64,000 nt of DNA from Pseudomonadota bacterium (lineage in GTDB: Bacteria > Desulfobacterota > Desulfobulbia > Desulfobulbales > JAGXFP01): contig JAHJIQ010000007.1 in the NCBI GenBank assembly GCA_018823285.1, forward strand, positions 130,536-194,535, in the 5' to 3' direction. The position numbers and the translations under genes were made by a program. The notes below the pieces were generated by a model that saw only the letters and a program-made list of their open reading frames with translations, ran no database searches and was not told the origin of the DNA. Of the stretch, positions 1-8,832 are shown piece by piece; positions within the stretch are counted from its first letter, which is position 1; each line of letters opens with the position of its first letter.

Positions 1-319
1 GTGGTATGGCTTCCTCTTCGCCGAGGAGCCAGCTTTCCTGATAGGTTGCCCGACGTAGCTGTTCAAGGGGGATTTCAATGGCGAAGCGGTGGTCGAAAAT
101 TTCTCCATCCCCAAAAGAAACATGGTCCCCCATTTCTTTCATGTATTTGTGGACCGAGGTTTTTATTGCAAACAGGGCGGTAAGCTGCTTGTGGGAAGAG
201 TGTTCCCGTTTCTGATACAGTTCAATAGTGTCAATGGTCCAACGGTGTGAAACGGAGAGGGAGATGATCATGACAAAGATGACCAGCAGATAGATGAGGA
301 TGCGGGTTCGGATTTTCAT
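1..319 (-). CDS. Membrane-anchored sensor protein, N-terminal part (gene runs off the left edge)
   Basis: An open frame of 106 codons reads from an ATG at 319 down to base 1 without a stop, so only the N-terminus is present. It begins MKIRTRILIYLLV, a short basic stretch followed by one hydrophobic segment at about residues 7-22. A hydrophilic, probably periplasmic region rich in His, Lys and Glu follows. This is the usual start of a transmembrane histidine kinase, diguanylate cyclase or chemoreceptor. No signature domain is reached, so the class is not decided. The gene is divergent from nothing nearby; the next gene, at 522, is also on the minus strand. Confidence 0.6.
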   Translation of the reverse strand, partial: MKIRTRILIYLLVIFVMIISLSVSHRWTIDTIELYQKREHSSHKQLTALFAIKTSVHKYMKEMGDHVSFGDGEIFDHRFAIEIPLEQLRRATYQESWLLGEEEAIP

Positions 320-521
320 GGGCGATATTCAGGTGTCATGTCGTCTCCGGGTCGACGGAGCCGGTTTCCTTGTCAGTGTCGGCAGAGGCAGAATTTCAGT
401 TGCCCGGGGCCGCATTTTTGGAGGGAGAAGCAGGATCCTCTCCAGGAATCTCCCGCCGGTGCCCAGTATAGCATTAAATCTCAGGAATGTGATGTGAAAA
501 GGTTTCTTGACTCAACCGAGA

Positions 522-1259
522 TCATTCACCGGTGTCCGATTTTTGCCAGGAACCGTTTTTCAGCAGGTAGTGGGGGCGAAAGGCTGCCTTGTAGCACATG
601 GCATGAACCTCTTCAATCATATAGCCGAGATAGAGTTCCCTGATCCGGTTCCGGCGGCAGATATCGATCAGGTTCAAAATGTTGAAGGTTCCTGGGCTGC
701 GCCTGGCCTCGGCCGGATCGAAGAAAAAATAAACCGCATTCAGCCACGTCTTCCCGCAATCAACAATTGATACACCGATCAGCCTGCCCTTGACCGAGTA
801 GCGAATCTCAAAAGAGAACTGTGAGGAATTGAGGAAAAAGCCTGCATAATAATCTCTGGCCAGGTTGTTGCGGCCCGGGAAACGGGTGTCGAAAAAATGC
901 TGAAGGAGCCTGACATTGTCATCGGTCGCCGCCAGAGGAGTTGTGTTGATTTCAAGATCGGTGTTGGCCCGGAGGGCCCTCTTCTGGCTCCGGTTCGCCC
1001 GGAATTCTTCGGGGTCGATTCGGATCGGCTGGCATTTCCGGCAGCCGGGACAGCGCATGGTGTAAACCGTGTCGCCATATCTCCGGTACCCTGCCGCGAG
1101 CAGGGTGTGCATGATTTTTTCCGGAATCATGCTGAACCTGGCCATTCTGTAAATTGCAATCTCCGGAAGGTCGTAGGGGCAGGAGGTCGGGAAATCACTG
1201 AAGTAGCGATCCAGATTTTCCAGCAATCGCAGTTGTTCGGAAGGTAGAGTAAGGTCCAT
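522..1259 (-). CDS. bpt: Aminoacyl-tRNA:protein transferase of the Ate1/Bpt family
   Basis: About 245 residues if translation starts at the ATG at 1259 (MDLTLPSEQL), which matches the usual length of bacterial Bpt. The frame stays open upstream to about 1502, but that extension has no family-like content. Family landmarks are a CPY motif at residue 27, a C-x2-C-x2-C cluster at Cys70, Cys73 and Cys76 followed by the QPIRI segment, and the C-terminal acyltransferase half with DYYAGFF and LGYMI. Bacterial Bpt transfers leucine from tRNA to N-terminal Asp or Glu and so marks proteins for ClpS/ClpAP (known for the family). The exact donor amino acid here is inferred. The complementary transferase aat lies at 37.6 kb. 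The ribosome-binding site before 1259 is weak, so the start is the least certain part. Confidence 0.85.
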   Translation of the reverse strand: MDLTLPSEQLRLLENLDRYFSDFPTSCPYDLPEIAIYRMARFSMIPEKIMHTLLAAGYRRYGDTVYTMRCPGCRKCQPIRIDPEEFRANRSQKRALRANTDLEINTTPLAATDDNVRLLQHFFDTRFPGRNNLARDYYAGFFLNSSQFSFEIRYSVKGRLIGVSIVDCGKTWLNAVYFFFDPAEARRSPGTFNILNLIDICRRNRIRELYLGYMIEEVHAMCYKAAFRPHYLLKNGSWQKSDTGE

Positions 1260-1516
1260 AATCCCCGGCAAGAAGAGGCCTGCCGGCAATTTCCCCGTCT
1301 GCTGGGAAAACCCCGACACCCGTTGAGCTGTCATATAAAAGATACAGCTTTCCGTAGCGCGCGGCAAGGGACATGAAGTTTTGGCAAGGTCGGCAACTTG
1401 AGATAGCCTGACTGGGAGTAGGGTTTTTTTTGGGGCGGGATAAAAAAAACTTCTCATCGCTGATCGACCTGCGATAGGATTATCGGTACACCGAACATGC
1501 ATCAGGGGAATAAACA

Positions 1517-3019
1517 GTGAGGCAGGGATTGATGAACATATTGAAAAAGAGCAGCCTGCAGACCAGGATATTCGTTGTTCTGATCATTATCGTGGTTGCC
1601 CAGATCGGCGGACTGATCATCGGCCAGCAGACCATCAGGGAGGTCCAGATCGGCGGGCCGAATTATCAGGGAATAGAACTGAAAACCGATTATATCGGGA
1701 ATATGGCCAGGATGCGGGCAAACATCAACCTGATCAACAGCACACTGTTTTCCGCGCTCTGGGAGAATGACGAGGGAAAAGTCGAGACTCTGTCGCAGAT
1801 GTCCGAGAGGATGGAGGTCCTTTTTGTCGAACTGGATCAGATGCATCTTGCTTCGGAGGGAAGTGTCGGCTGCGGATACTGCCATGACCAGGCACATGTG
1901 GGAGAGATCAAGGAATCGCTTGCCGGGACCCGTAAGATCTGGGAGGAAATGCGGGGTCTTTTGAGCGAGCGGATTGTCCCGGCCCTGGCGGAGGAAGATG
2001 TCGAGGCCGCAGGGGAAATTGTCGAAGAAAAGTATCTCGGACTGTATTCCCGGTTGATGGCAACCAGCAAGGAAGAGATCGAGCTTGTTCGTGAAGCATT
2101 GCCGCAGTTCAAGGAATCGGCCATGACCAAGACCGACCGGATGATCCTCTTTTACAATGTCGGTGGCATCGGGGCCGTTCTCTTTCTGGTGTGCGTCACC
2201 TTTTATTTGACCAGAAAGATCATTCGGACGGTCAATCATATCGTCGAGAATCTCAATCAGTCGGCCGATCGGATCAATCTGGAATCTACAAGTTCCTCCG
2301 ATTCTTCCCAGGACCTGGCCGACATGTCGACCAGCATTGCCGCCTCTCTGGAGGAGACCAGCGCCTCCCTTGAGCAGATCAACTCCATGATCCAGCAGAA
2401 CGACGAAGGGGCCCAGGCGGCCAGTGGAGAGGTCAGGAATAATTCGCAGGTTTCGATCCAGGCCAATGCCGATATGGACATGATGCAGACCAGTATGGGC
2501 AAGATCAAGGGCGACAGCGATGAGATTGCAAGCATCACCCACGATATTCAAAGTATTGCCTTTCAGACCAATCTTCTGGCCTTGAACGCTGCCGTTGAGG
2601 CGGCCCGGGCCGGAGAAGCGGGCGCCGGTTTTGCGGTGGTGGCCGATGAGGTGAGGAGTCTTGCCAGGCGAACGGCGGAAGCAGCCCGCAACATCAGCGG
2701 ACTTGTTGAGCGTGCCATCGCCAATGTGGGCGAAGGGAGTGATCGTCTTGCGACGGTAGCCGAGAGATTGCGGGAGGTGGGCGTCAGTTCCGAGAAGGTG
2801 AAGGTGCTGGTGGACGAAATCTCCCGGTCGTCCCATGAGCAGGCTCTCGGGATCAAGCAGATAGCCAAGGCGGCCCAGGAAATGGACAACAGCACCCAGC
2901 AGCTGGCCGCCACCTCCGACCAGAATGCGAACTCTTCCCGCTCCCTGATGGAACAGGTGGTGATTCTGCGCGAGAATATCGGGGAGTTGACCAGTTTTAT
3001 TGAAGGGGATGGAGAGTGA
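1517..3019 (+). CDS. Methyl-accepting chemotaxis protein with a periplasmic c-type haem motif
   Basis: A 500-residue chemoreceptor. There is one transmembrane segment at about residues 18-36, a periplasmic helical domain to about 210, a second membrane segment at about 210-232, and then a long cytoplasmic coiled coil. The coil contains the receptor hairpin core ([20 protein letters not shown] region, residues 350-370), so it should couple to CheA/CheW. The periplasmic domain carries CGYCH at residues 119-123, the CxxCH signature for covalent haem c. It lies on the correct side of the membrane for haem attachment. Haem-c receptors of this layout are known in Geobacter and are thought to sense redox state or small ligands; that role is inferred here. 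The GTG at 1517 is preferred because AGGGGA lies 7 bases upstream. An ATG at 1532 is possible. The gene converges on umuC. Confidence 0.9.
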   Translation: MRQGLMNILKKSSLQTRIFVVLIIIVVAQIGGLIIGQQTIREVQIGGPNYQGIELKTDYIGNMARMRANINLINSTLFSALWENDEGKVETLSQMSERMEVLFVELDQMHLASEGSVGCGYCHDQAHVGEIKESLAGTRKIWEEMRGLLSERIVPALAEEDVEAAGEIVEEKYLGLYSRLMATSKEEIELVREALPQFKESAMTKTDRMILFYNVGGIGAVLFLVCVTFYLTRKIIRTVNHIVENLNQSADRINLESTSSSDSSQDLADMSTSIAASLEETSASLEQINSMIQQNDEGAQAASGEVRNNSQVSIQANADMDMMQTSMGKIKGDSDEIASITHDIQSIAFQTNLLALNAAVEAARAGEAGAGFAVVADEVRSLARRTAEAARNISGLVERAIANVGEGSDRLATVAERLREVGVSSEKVKVLVDEISRSSHEQALGIKQIAKAAQEMDNSTQQLAATSDQNANSSRSLMEQVVILRENIGELTSFIEGDGE

Positions 3020-3035
3020 CCTCTTTGTCCCTGTC

Positions 3036-4292
3036 TCAGGCTTTGACCATCACCAGTTGCTGCCAGCAGGTGGTGTAGGCCGGTGATCTGCGATCCTGTC
3101 GGTTGCGCCAATCCTTTCTGAACCCGGCCACGCCGTATTGCAGGGTGTAATGGCCCATGTGGCGGTTCACCCGGTCAATGGCCGCCATCAGTTCCGGCTG
3201 CTGGTCAGCGGCCGGGGTAAAGAGGCCGGGCTGGCGACAGGCGTCGCTGGTGAGGCCGCTCAGGAGTATCCCTGCTTTTTTGTACCGGTGTCCGGGCCGG
3301 TAAATGGTTTTCAGGCAGCGGATGGCCGCCCGGGTGAGTTCTCCGGTGTTGGCGGTCTGGCCGGTCAGGAGCGTGGTGCGGTGCCCGAAGTAGCAAGCCT
3401 GGTCTTTGCTGAAGGGGTCGGTGTTGATATAGACCTGCAGGCAGGAGGCGACCGATTGCTGCTGCCGCAGTTTGGCCGCCGCAATGGCGGTATAGGTGGC
3501 CACGGCTTCCCGCAGATCCTCCAGCGATTGCACCGGATGGCCGAACGACCGGGAGCAGGTGATGCTCTTCTTCGGGGAGGTCTCGTCAAGGTCCAGGCAG
3601 GAGATGCCGCGCAGTTCCATGGCGGTGCGCAGCCCCGTAACGGTCATGATTTTGCGCAGCCAAACGTCTTCAGCCTGCATCAGGTCAAGGGCTGAATGGA
3701 TATTGGCGGCCGCAAGCTTTGCTCCGCTTTTTCTTCCCACGCCCCAGACGCTTTCCGCCGGAGTTTCAGCGAGTATTTTTGTGAGCTGTGGATGGTCTGT
3801 CAGGTCGAAGACCCCGGAGGTCATTCTCTTCTTGGCGATCCGGTTGGCGATCTTGGCCAGGGTTTTGGTTGGTCCGATGCCGATTGAAACCGGGATGCCG
3901 GTCTGTTTTCTGATTTTCTCCCGAAGCGCCCTGCCGTAGTCGGTGATATTGCCACTGCGGGGCAATCGAACGAAAGCCTCATCGATGGAATACATTTCCA
4001 CTTCCGGCTCTTGCTGGCCAATCACTGCCATCACCCGTTGAGACATGTCGCCATACAGAGGGTAATTGGAAGAATAGACGTGAACGGCGTGGTGTGAGAG
4101 CGTCTTCTCACATTTAAAGAACGGCTCTCCCATCTTGATGCCGAGTTTTTTCGCTTCCTCGGAACGGGCAATGATGCAGCCGTCGTTATTGGAAAGAACG
4201 ACCACCGGTTTGCCGGCGAGCTTCGGGTTGAACACCCGCTCGCAGGAAACATAGAAGTTGTTGCAGTCGATCAGGGCGAAAAGTTTTTTCAT
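3036..4292 (-). CDS. umuC: DNA polymerase V catalytic subunit UmuC (Y-family)
   Basis: A 418-residue Y-family translesion polymerase of full length. It opens with the palm motif around Asp9 (ALIDCNNFYVSCE). The second catalytic pair is Asp104-Glu105 in MYSIDEAF. Helix-hairpin-helix and little-finger regions follow. UmuC acts with UmuD' to copy past DNA lesions during the SOS response (family knowledge). It lies 39 bases downstream of umuD in the same direction and is the last gene of a four-gene unit starting near 6584. Only 16 bases separate its stop from the stop of the convergent chemoreceptor gene, with no obvious terminator between them. Confidence 0.96.
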   Translation of the reverse strand: MKKLFALIDCNNFYVSCERVFNPKLAGKPVVVLSNNDGCIIARSEEAKKLGIKMGEPFFKCEKTLSHHAVHVYSSNYPLYGDMSQRVMAVIGQQEPEVEMYSIDEAFVRLPRSGNITDYGRALREKIRKQTGIPVSIGIGPTKTLAKIANRIAKKRMTSGVFDLTDHPQLTKILAETPAESVWGVGRKSGAKLAAANIHSALDLMQAEDVWLRKIMTVTGLRTAMELRGISCLDLDETSPKKSITCSRSFGHPVQSLEDLREAVATYTAIAAAKLRQQQSVASCLQVYINTDPFSKDQACYFGHRTTLLTGQTANTGELTRAAIRCLKTIYRPGHRYKKAGILLSGLTSDACRQPGLFTPAADQQPELMAAIDRVNRHMGHYTLQYGVAGFRKDWRNRQDRRSPAYTTCWQQLVMVKA

Positions 4293-4331
4293 GAGAGGCG
4301 GCCGGATAGGAGCGGGTACGGTTGAGAGTTT

Positions 4332-4784
4332 TTAGAGGTTGTGGATCGAGGTGGTCACCACGCCCCAGATTTCAAGATTCATGTCATTTTCTATCTCAAT
4401 ATCAGAGTAATCCGGGTTTTCTGCTGCCAGACGGCATCGCGAGCCGTACTGCAAGAACCGTTTCACGGTCAGCTCACCGTCAACTATGGCGATGACTATC
4501 TTCCCCGATGCGGGGGTGAGCGAGCGGTCGACCACCAGGATGTCGTCATGGTGGATTCCCGCGCCGGTCATGGAGTCGCCGGCTACCCGGACAAAGAAGG
4601 TGGCCGCCGGGTTCTTGACCAGATACTCATTCAGGTCAAGGCTCTGTTCAATATAATCTTCAGCCGGAGAGGGGAACCCGGCCTGAACAGTTGAAAGGAA
4701 CAAGGGGCGGGCCAACTTTTTCCCCGGTTCTGCCCGGTAAACCTGGGCCACTGACGGGCTTTTTATGAGACTGGAGATATCCAT
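4332..4784 (-). CDS. umuD: SOS mutagenesis protein UmuD (LexA/S24-type self-cleaving protease)
   Basis: A 150-residue S24-family peptidase. The self-cleavage Ala35-Gly36 pair lies in STVQAGFPSP, the nucleophile Ser71 in AGDSM, and the general-base Lys108 in GELTVKRF. Activated RecA induces cleavage at Ala-Gly to give UmuD', the partner of UmuC. There is no N-terminal DNA-binding domain, which separates it from LexA. Its ATG overlaps the TGA of the upstream permease gene (TGATG), so translation is probably coupled. A LexA operator was not recognised directly before it. If the unit is SOS-controlled, the operator should be upstream of the first gene near 6584. Confidence 0.95.
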   Translation of the reverse strand: MDISSLIKSPSVAQVYRAEPGKKLARPLFLSTVQAGFPSPAEDYIEQSLDLNEYLVKNPAATFFVRVAGDSMTGAGIHHDDILVVDRSLTPASGKIVIAIVDGELTVKRFLQYGSRCRLAAENPDYSDIEIENDMNLEIWGVVTTSIHNL

Positions 4785-6103
4785 CAGATGATATAGTAGG
4801 CGCGCAGCTGGCGGAACATGGTCGTGACCACCACCTTGATCACCATGATGGCCGGGATTGCGAACAGCATCCCGGCAAAACTGAAGATCACCGCTCCGCC
4901 CATGACCCCGACAATGACCACCAGCGGATGCAGATTAACCGCGCTGCCCAGCACATAGGGCTGGAAGATGGCGTTGTCGGCCAGCTGGACAAGGGCGACG
5001 ACCGCAATGATTGCAAGCAGCAGGTTGCCTTCGTTGATAAAGGGCAGAATCGGGGTGATCTGCTCGGTCAGAATAGCATAGAGAATTCCGACCAGAAGAC
5101 CGATGACCGGCCCGAGAAACGGGATGGCGTTGGCCAGTCCGGCGATCACACCTATGGTGGCGGCCCATTGCATTTCAAGCCCGACCAGAAAAAGGCTTAA
5201 GGTAAAGCTGGTGCCGACCAGGAAGCACTCTATGGCTGTCCCGCGCAGGTAGCGGCCCAGGGCCTCATTGATGCTGTCAAAGACGGTCAGGGTCACTTCA
5301 AAGTAGCGGTTCGGCACAGCCTGCACCAGATTTCTTTTCAGCTTGCCGTCGTCAAAGAGCAGAATCAGAAAAACCAGCGGGGTGATCAGCCAGAGGGAGA
5401 GGGCGTTGAACACCAGGAGCAGTAAAGACCCTCTGCTTTTCCGGCCTTCAGGTTGGGGGATGTGCGGTGTGACACCGCTGCTTTTTTCCTGCGCCTGCTT
5501 TTCCGCCTGCAGTTCGGCCTCTTTCTGGTCCCGCTGGCGGTTGGCCTGGTAATACTGCCAGTAGCGATCAGCCACCGGGGCGTATCCGTAAAGATTCGGG
5601 TTGTAGTGGAAGATGGTGAACAGCTCCCGTTCCTTGTCGGAAAGGCGCAGGACGGAGTCCAGAGCGCTGCGGAGCGGCTCAAGCTCCTTGCCGAAGATGG
5701 TGTAAAAGAGGTTCCCCCCCCGCCCGTTGTTCCTGGTGCCCATCATCTGGTCGAACTTCTCATTGACCTTGTAACGGACCCTGACCTGCAGTTCCAGTTC
5801 TTCTTTCTGGTTGGGGATGATCTTGCCCGTCAGGTTGATGGTGGAAAAAAGAAGAAGGCAGAACATGGCCGAGAGAAAAATGACCGCCCAGAAGCGGGAA
5901 AAGCCCTTGCCTTTCAGGTAACCGATCAGCGGCAGACAGATGTACGCCATAATCATCCCGATCATCAGGGGCAGGATCATCGCCCGTAAGGCCCAGATCA
6001 GATACACCGCCGCCAGCAGGGCAAGGGCGGCCGACGTGGCATAGAAGATCGTTGCCCGGCGCTGCCGCAGCAGGCATTCTTCACTTGTGAGATAAGTGCT
6101 CAT
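4784..6103 (-). CDS. AI-2E family (PF01594-type) membrane permease
   Basis: A 439-residue polytopic membrane protein starting at MSTYLTSEE (ATG at 6103). Two hydrophobic segments lie in the first 90 residues. A soluble, charged middle region of about 170 residues follows, with a Gln/Lys-rich stretch. Several more membrane helices form the C-terminal half, with the glycine/proline-rich GLANAIPFLGP motif typical of the AI-2E/UPF0118 transporter family. Family members export or exchange various solutes (autoinducer-2, Na+/H+); the substrate here cannot be told. Its start overlaps the end of the cyclic-nucleotide-binding gene by 23 bases, and its stop overlaps umuD. It is therefore embedded in a unit with umuDC, which is unusual company for a permease. 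Confidence 0.85.
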   Translation of the reverse strand: MSTYLTSEECLLRQRRATIFYATSAALALLAAVYLIWALRAMILPLMIGMIMAYICLPLIGYLKGKGFSRFWAVIFLSAMFCLLLFSTINLTGKIIPNQKEELELQVRVRYKVNEKFDQMMGTRNNGRGGNLFYTIFGKELEPLRSALDSVLRLSDKERELFTIFHYNPNLYGYAPVADRYWQYYQANRQRDQKEAELQAEKQAQEKSSGVTPHIPQPEGRKSRGSLLLLVFNALSLWLITPLVFLILLFDDGKLKRNLVQAVPNRYFEVTLTVFDSINEALGRYLRGTAIECFLVGTSFTLSLFLVGLEMQWAATIGVIAGLANAIPFLGPVIGLLVGILYAILTEQITPILPFINEGNLLLAIIAVVALVQLADNAIFQPYVLGSAVNLHPLVVIVGVMGGAVIFSFAGMLFAIPAIMVIKVVVTTMFRQLRAYYII

Positions 6104-6584
6104 TGGTGACCTTGAGTCTGGTGCCGATGATCCCGGCCAGAGCGCGGTAAACCTCAAGTCCGATCTGGGGGGTCGCGGCGAACAGCCGGTCAAGATCGGT
6201 TCGGAAAAAGGCATATATTTCCGTGCCGGCAGCGGCCATGGCCGAGGCCGAACGGGGAGAATCGTCAAGGAGGGCGAGTTCGCCGAAGAAGGCGTTTGCG
6301 CCGAGGGTGGCAATCACCGTGTCCCGGTTTTCCCGGTCGTGGTCGATGATTTTGACTTCTCCGGTGGTGATTACGAACATTGCCGCTCCGGGTTGCCCTT
6401 TCCGGAAAACGAATTCGCCTTCTGCATAAACCCGCTGGTGGACAATGTCGGCGATGGCCCGCAGTTCCCAGCGGGACAGCTTCTCAAAAAGAGGGATGCT
6501 GCCGAGAATGGTGGTTTTGTCTCGCCGCTTGCGGCTTTTGTTGAAGATAAAAGCCCACAGGGGGCTGTTTCTGCTTATGTCCAT
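6081..6584 (-). CDS. Cyclic-nucleotide-binding domain protein (stand-alone)
   Basis: A 167-residue protein from the ATG at 6584 (MDISRNSPLW), preceded by AAGGGAC at a good distance. The frame extends upstream to a TTG near 6671, which is a less likely start. Residues 30-145 form a Crp-type cyclic-nucleotide-binding fold. The phosphate-binding cassette GELALLDDSPRSA at residues 101-113 retains the Glu and Arg that contact cNMP. There is no C-terminal DNA-binding helix-turn-helix, so it is not a Crp-like repressor or activator. It may regulate the permease directly downstream by nucleotide binding (inference from the overlap and conserved order). It is the first gene of the unit ending in umuDC. 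Confidence 0.85.
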   Translation of the reverse strand: MDISRNSPLWAFIFNKSRKRRDKTTILGSIPLFEKLSRWELRAIADIVHQRVYAEGEFVFRKGQPGAAMFVITTGEVKIIDHDRENRDTVIATLGANAFFGELALLDDSPRSASAMAAAGTEIYAFFRTDLDRLFAATPQIGLEVYRALAGIIGTRLKVTNEHLSHK

Positions 6585-6773
6585 TGGCTCTTGTCCCTTA
6601 CGGCAGGAACTCGGTTTGTCCGATCCTGCATGTGCTTCAATGATCATATAATATGATGCCGTATTAATCAATCAGGGTTCAAATCTCCGTAGTTCTCTGT
6701 TCCGGGAGTTCTATGTCACGTCAACTCTGAACCGTCACCTCTTTCTCGTCATTTTTCGCACCTCCTGCGTTAC

Positions 6774-6810
6774 GTGTTGGGTTGCATAGCGCTGCTATGC
6801 AACCCAACAC
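6774..6810. repeat. Perfect 17-bp inverted repeat with a 3-bp loop, followed by a second small hairpin
   Basis: Arms 6774-6790 and 6794-6810 are exact reverse complements (the arm reads GTGTTGGGTTGCATAGC) around the loop GCT. A second stem, CCGGCA/TGCCGG, follows at 6819-6824 and 6832-6837 with an A-rich loop. They lie between the 3' end of the WYL regulator and the start of the cyclic-nucleotide-binding gene. No T-tract follows, so a simple intrinsic terminator is not supported. A REP-like dispersed palindrome is more likely. Confidence 0.85.
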
Positions 6811-6871
6811 ATGCCTTGCCGGCACAAAAAATGCCGGAGAAATACTATGACATTTCATCCTTGACGCGACA

Positions 6872-7855
6872 CTAGTGGTATGCCTGCAAGGCCTCCTCCA
6901 GCTCCAGTCTGACCGCATCGACCAGTTCCGGTGGAGCGAGCACCCTGACTCCGCTGCCCCAGGAGAGAATCCATCGTTTCACCTCAAAAAGATGATTGGA
7001 AGTAAAAGAGAGGGTCACACTGCCGTCATCGGCATGGGTAATGGACTGTTCCGGATGCCACTCTCTTTCGAGAACATATGGCGTGTGTTTCTGGGCAAAA
7101 TGAATTTCGACCCGGTGGTCCTTTTCGCCACGGAAGATCCCGAAATGATGGCCGGCAAAACGGGCGAAGCTGAAATCATCGGGGATGGTGAAATGCGCTT
7201 TGAGGGTTTCGGCCGCTTTAATCCGCGACAGGGCAAAGATCCGGATGTCCCGGCGCCGGTGGCAGAAACCGGCCACGTACCATTCACCCTGGAAATTGAC
7301 TACATGATACGGGTCGATCTCCCGTTCCTCTTCAGCGGTGTCTCCTGGTTTCAGGTAGGAGAGGCGGAGTCTCCGGTTGTGGTGCAGGGCTTCGGCCACC
7401 TTGTCCCAGGTTGCCGGATCGATGTCGGTGCCCCGCTCCTGAAGCACCGACATCCGGTCATCCACCCATGACGGCTCAACGGAGACCTTGTCCGGCAGGG
7501 ATTGCTCGATCTTTCTGAAAACGGAAACCAGCTTCCGGTACACCGGAGTGTTCTCATGCTGCTTCAGGGCTTTTCTGGCGACACAGATTGCGAACAGGTC
7601 GCTTTCACTGATGCTGATCGCCGGCAGTTTATAGGTCTCCTCGGTGTAGAAGTAGCCGTGCTTCTGCTGGTCGTATTCTATGGGTGCGTCCATCTGGTGT
7701 TTCAGGTAATCGATATCGCGGCCGATGCTTTTCGGGCTGACCTCATAGCGGGCGGCCATGGTGCTGCGGTTGGCAAGTACCCCCTGACGCATACCCTCCC
7801 GGATCGCCTGGTCGATAAAGATAAGCCGCTGGAGCTGGATTTTGTTTCGGGTCAT
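6872..7855 (-). CDS. WYL-domain transcriptional regulator
   Basis: About 327 residues from the ATG at 7855 (MTRNKIQLQRL), with AGGA just upstream. The frame is open further upstream but without recognisable content. The N-terminal 70 residues form a winged helix-turn-helix of the DeoR/HTH_11 kind (ANRSTMAARYEVSPKSIGRD). The central part is the WYL domain, with the signature region EWYVAGFCHRRRDIRIF, followed by a WCX-like C-terminal extension. WYL regulators bind nucleotides or nucleic acids and control DNA-repair, phage-defence or metabolic genes. The target here is unknown. The gene stands alone; neither flank gives an obvious regulon. Confidence 0.88.
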   Translation of the reverse strand: MTRNKIQLQRLIFIDQAIREGMRQGVLANRSTMAARYEVSPKSIGRDIDYLKHQMDAPIEYDQQKHGYFYTEETYKLPAISISESDLFAICVARKALKQHENTPVYRKLVSVFRKIEQSLPDKVSVEPSWVDDRMSVLQERGTDIDPATWDKVAEALHHNRRLRLSYLKPGDTAEEEREIDPYHVVNFQGEWYVAGFCHRRRDIRIFALSRIKAAETLKAHFTIPDDFSFARFAGHHFGIFRGEKDHRVEIHFAQKHTPYVLEREWHPEQSITHADDGSVTLSFTSNHLFEVKRWILSWGSGVRVLAPPELVDAVRLELEEALQAYH

Positions 7856-8324
7856 TTTCCTGGTCCTGAAAGAAGTTTTTCCAAATCCTGGAGGAGATGG
7901 TTCTGTTTTTTTTGTCGATGTAAATAAATCACAATGCAGGGGACAGCCGATGTCCCACCCAGGAGAGTATTCTAAGCGCAAACCAATGTCAAAAAGAATA
8001 GAGGAGATGACGGAATGTTTGAACTGAGAGGATACTGGCAGAGAGTCAGGGTTGCTGCGTATGGGAATTGTTGCTGGCGGAAAGGATTAAAAGGGGGGCG
8101 AAACGGTCTGACCCGAACGGCTGAAATAAAAAGGAGAGAACGACGGTCGGTCACCTCCAGGGAAGGTGAAAGAGATCTGTCCATCCCGACCTTTATCCGG
8201 CTGGGCAGAAAGATCAGTGGTTTGACTTGCGGCTGAGGAAGTTTTTGTTTACCGTCGGACATGTTGCCATGATGGATATTTTCGGCGTGGCGGAACAGAT
8301 TAACTTCAAGGTTTGAGCGGACGG
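7856..8324. other. Intergenic region between the WYL regulator and an unknown gene
   Basis: This 469-base region separates divergently read genes, so it should hold the WYL promoter and the promoter of the gene at 8325. One short frame at 8015-8236 (73 codons, very Arg-rich) has an AGGAG-like site in front. Its composition does not look like a natural protein and it has no recognisable feature. No strong hairpin or regulatory motif was recognised. Confidence 0.4.
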
Positions 8325-8675
8325 ATGACGGAATTCAAAGACCAGTGGGACCTGGAGATGGCCATGGAGGTCCTGCAGAGCAAAACGGTTGACGCAAAGG
8401 TATGGTCGGAAGCGGTCAAATGGCTTCTTCTTTATGGCCCGCCCCAGATCAGGGAGATTCTGCAGCAGGCCTCCAGCAGCGCCTTCAATGAGCACTTTCC
8501 CGGGGTTGTGGCCAAGGGCTATAACGAAGAGGGGCATCCCTATTACGACATTCACGAGCTGGCCGAGGCTATGGGGGTGCCGGTTGAAGAGGTTGCCGCA
8601 GGTCTCGCCGAGATCCAGTTCGGGGAAGGGGTTGAGGTGTTCGTTGAAGGGGACCGGGTATATAAGGTCCAATAG
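8325..8675 (+). CDS. Conserved-looking small acidic protein of unknown function
   Basis: A protein of about 116 residues from the ATG at 8325. A TTG at 8313 could also serve, and the ribosome-binding site is weak for both. It is acidic and mostly helical by composition. The C-terminal third (HELAEAMGVPVEEVAAGL) resembles a helix-turn-helix, followed by a short beta-like end. There is no signal peptide or membrane segment. Codon use and amino-acid balance are those of a real gene. I do not recognise the family. It converges on the hemerythrin-PAS gene, with a 12-bp inverted repeat between the two ends. Confidence 0.65.
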   Translation: MTEFKDQWDLEMAMEVLQSKTVDAKVWSEAVKWLLLYGPPQIREILQQASSSAFNEHFPGVVAKGYNEEGHPYYDIHELAEAMGVPVEEVAAGLAEIQFGEGVEVFVEGDRVYKVQ

Positions 8676-8764
8676 CGGTTCTTTCCCGGGAGGAAAGCAT
8701 CACATTTGCAGGTGAGGGGGTACCTCCGGGAGGCTGTGGAGGGCATGGATGTTTTTGGGTGTGA

Positions 8765-8823
8765 TATGGTCCAGGCCTTGACAGTCTGGATGTAGCCGGT
8801 AGCCTGGACCATAATGCTTAAGT
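8765..8823. repeat. 12-bp perfect inverted repeat between convergent genes
   Basis: TATGGTCCAGGC at 8765-8776 is repeated as its exact reverse complement at 8812-8823, with a 35-base loop. It lies between two convergent gene ends, so a transcript-end role is plausible, but there is no T-run next to the stem. Confidence 0.6.
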
Positions 8824-8832
8824 ACTTCAATA

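Noticed and set aside
1502..2836. A 444-codon minus-strand frame opposite the chemoreceptor
   Set aside because: It mirrors the coding strand of a clear receptor gene, has no recognisable domain and an odd composition.
8015..8236. A 73-codon plus-strand frame with an AGGAG-like site
   Set aside because: Very basic, low-complexity peptide with no recognisable feature; kept only as a note in the intergenic entry.
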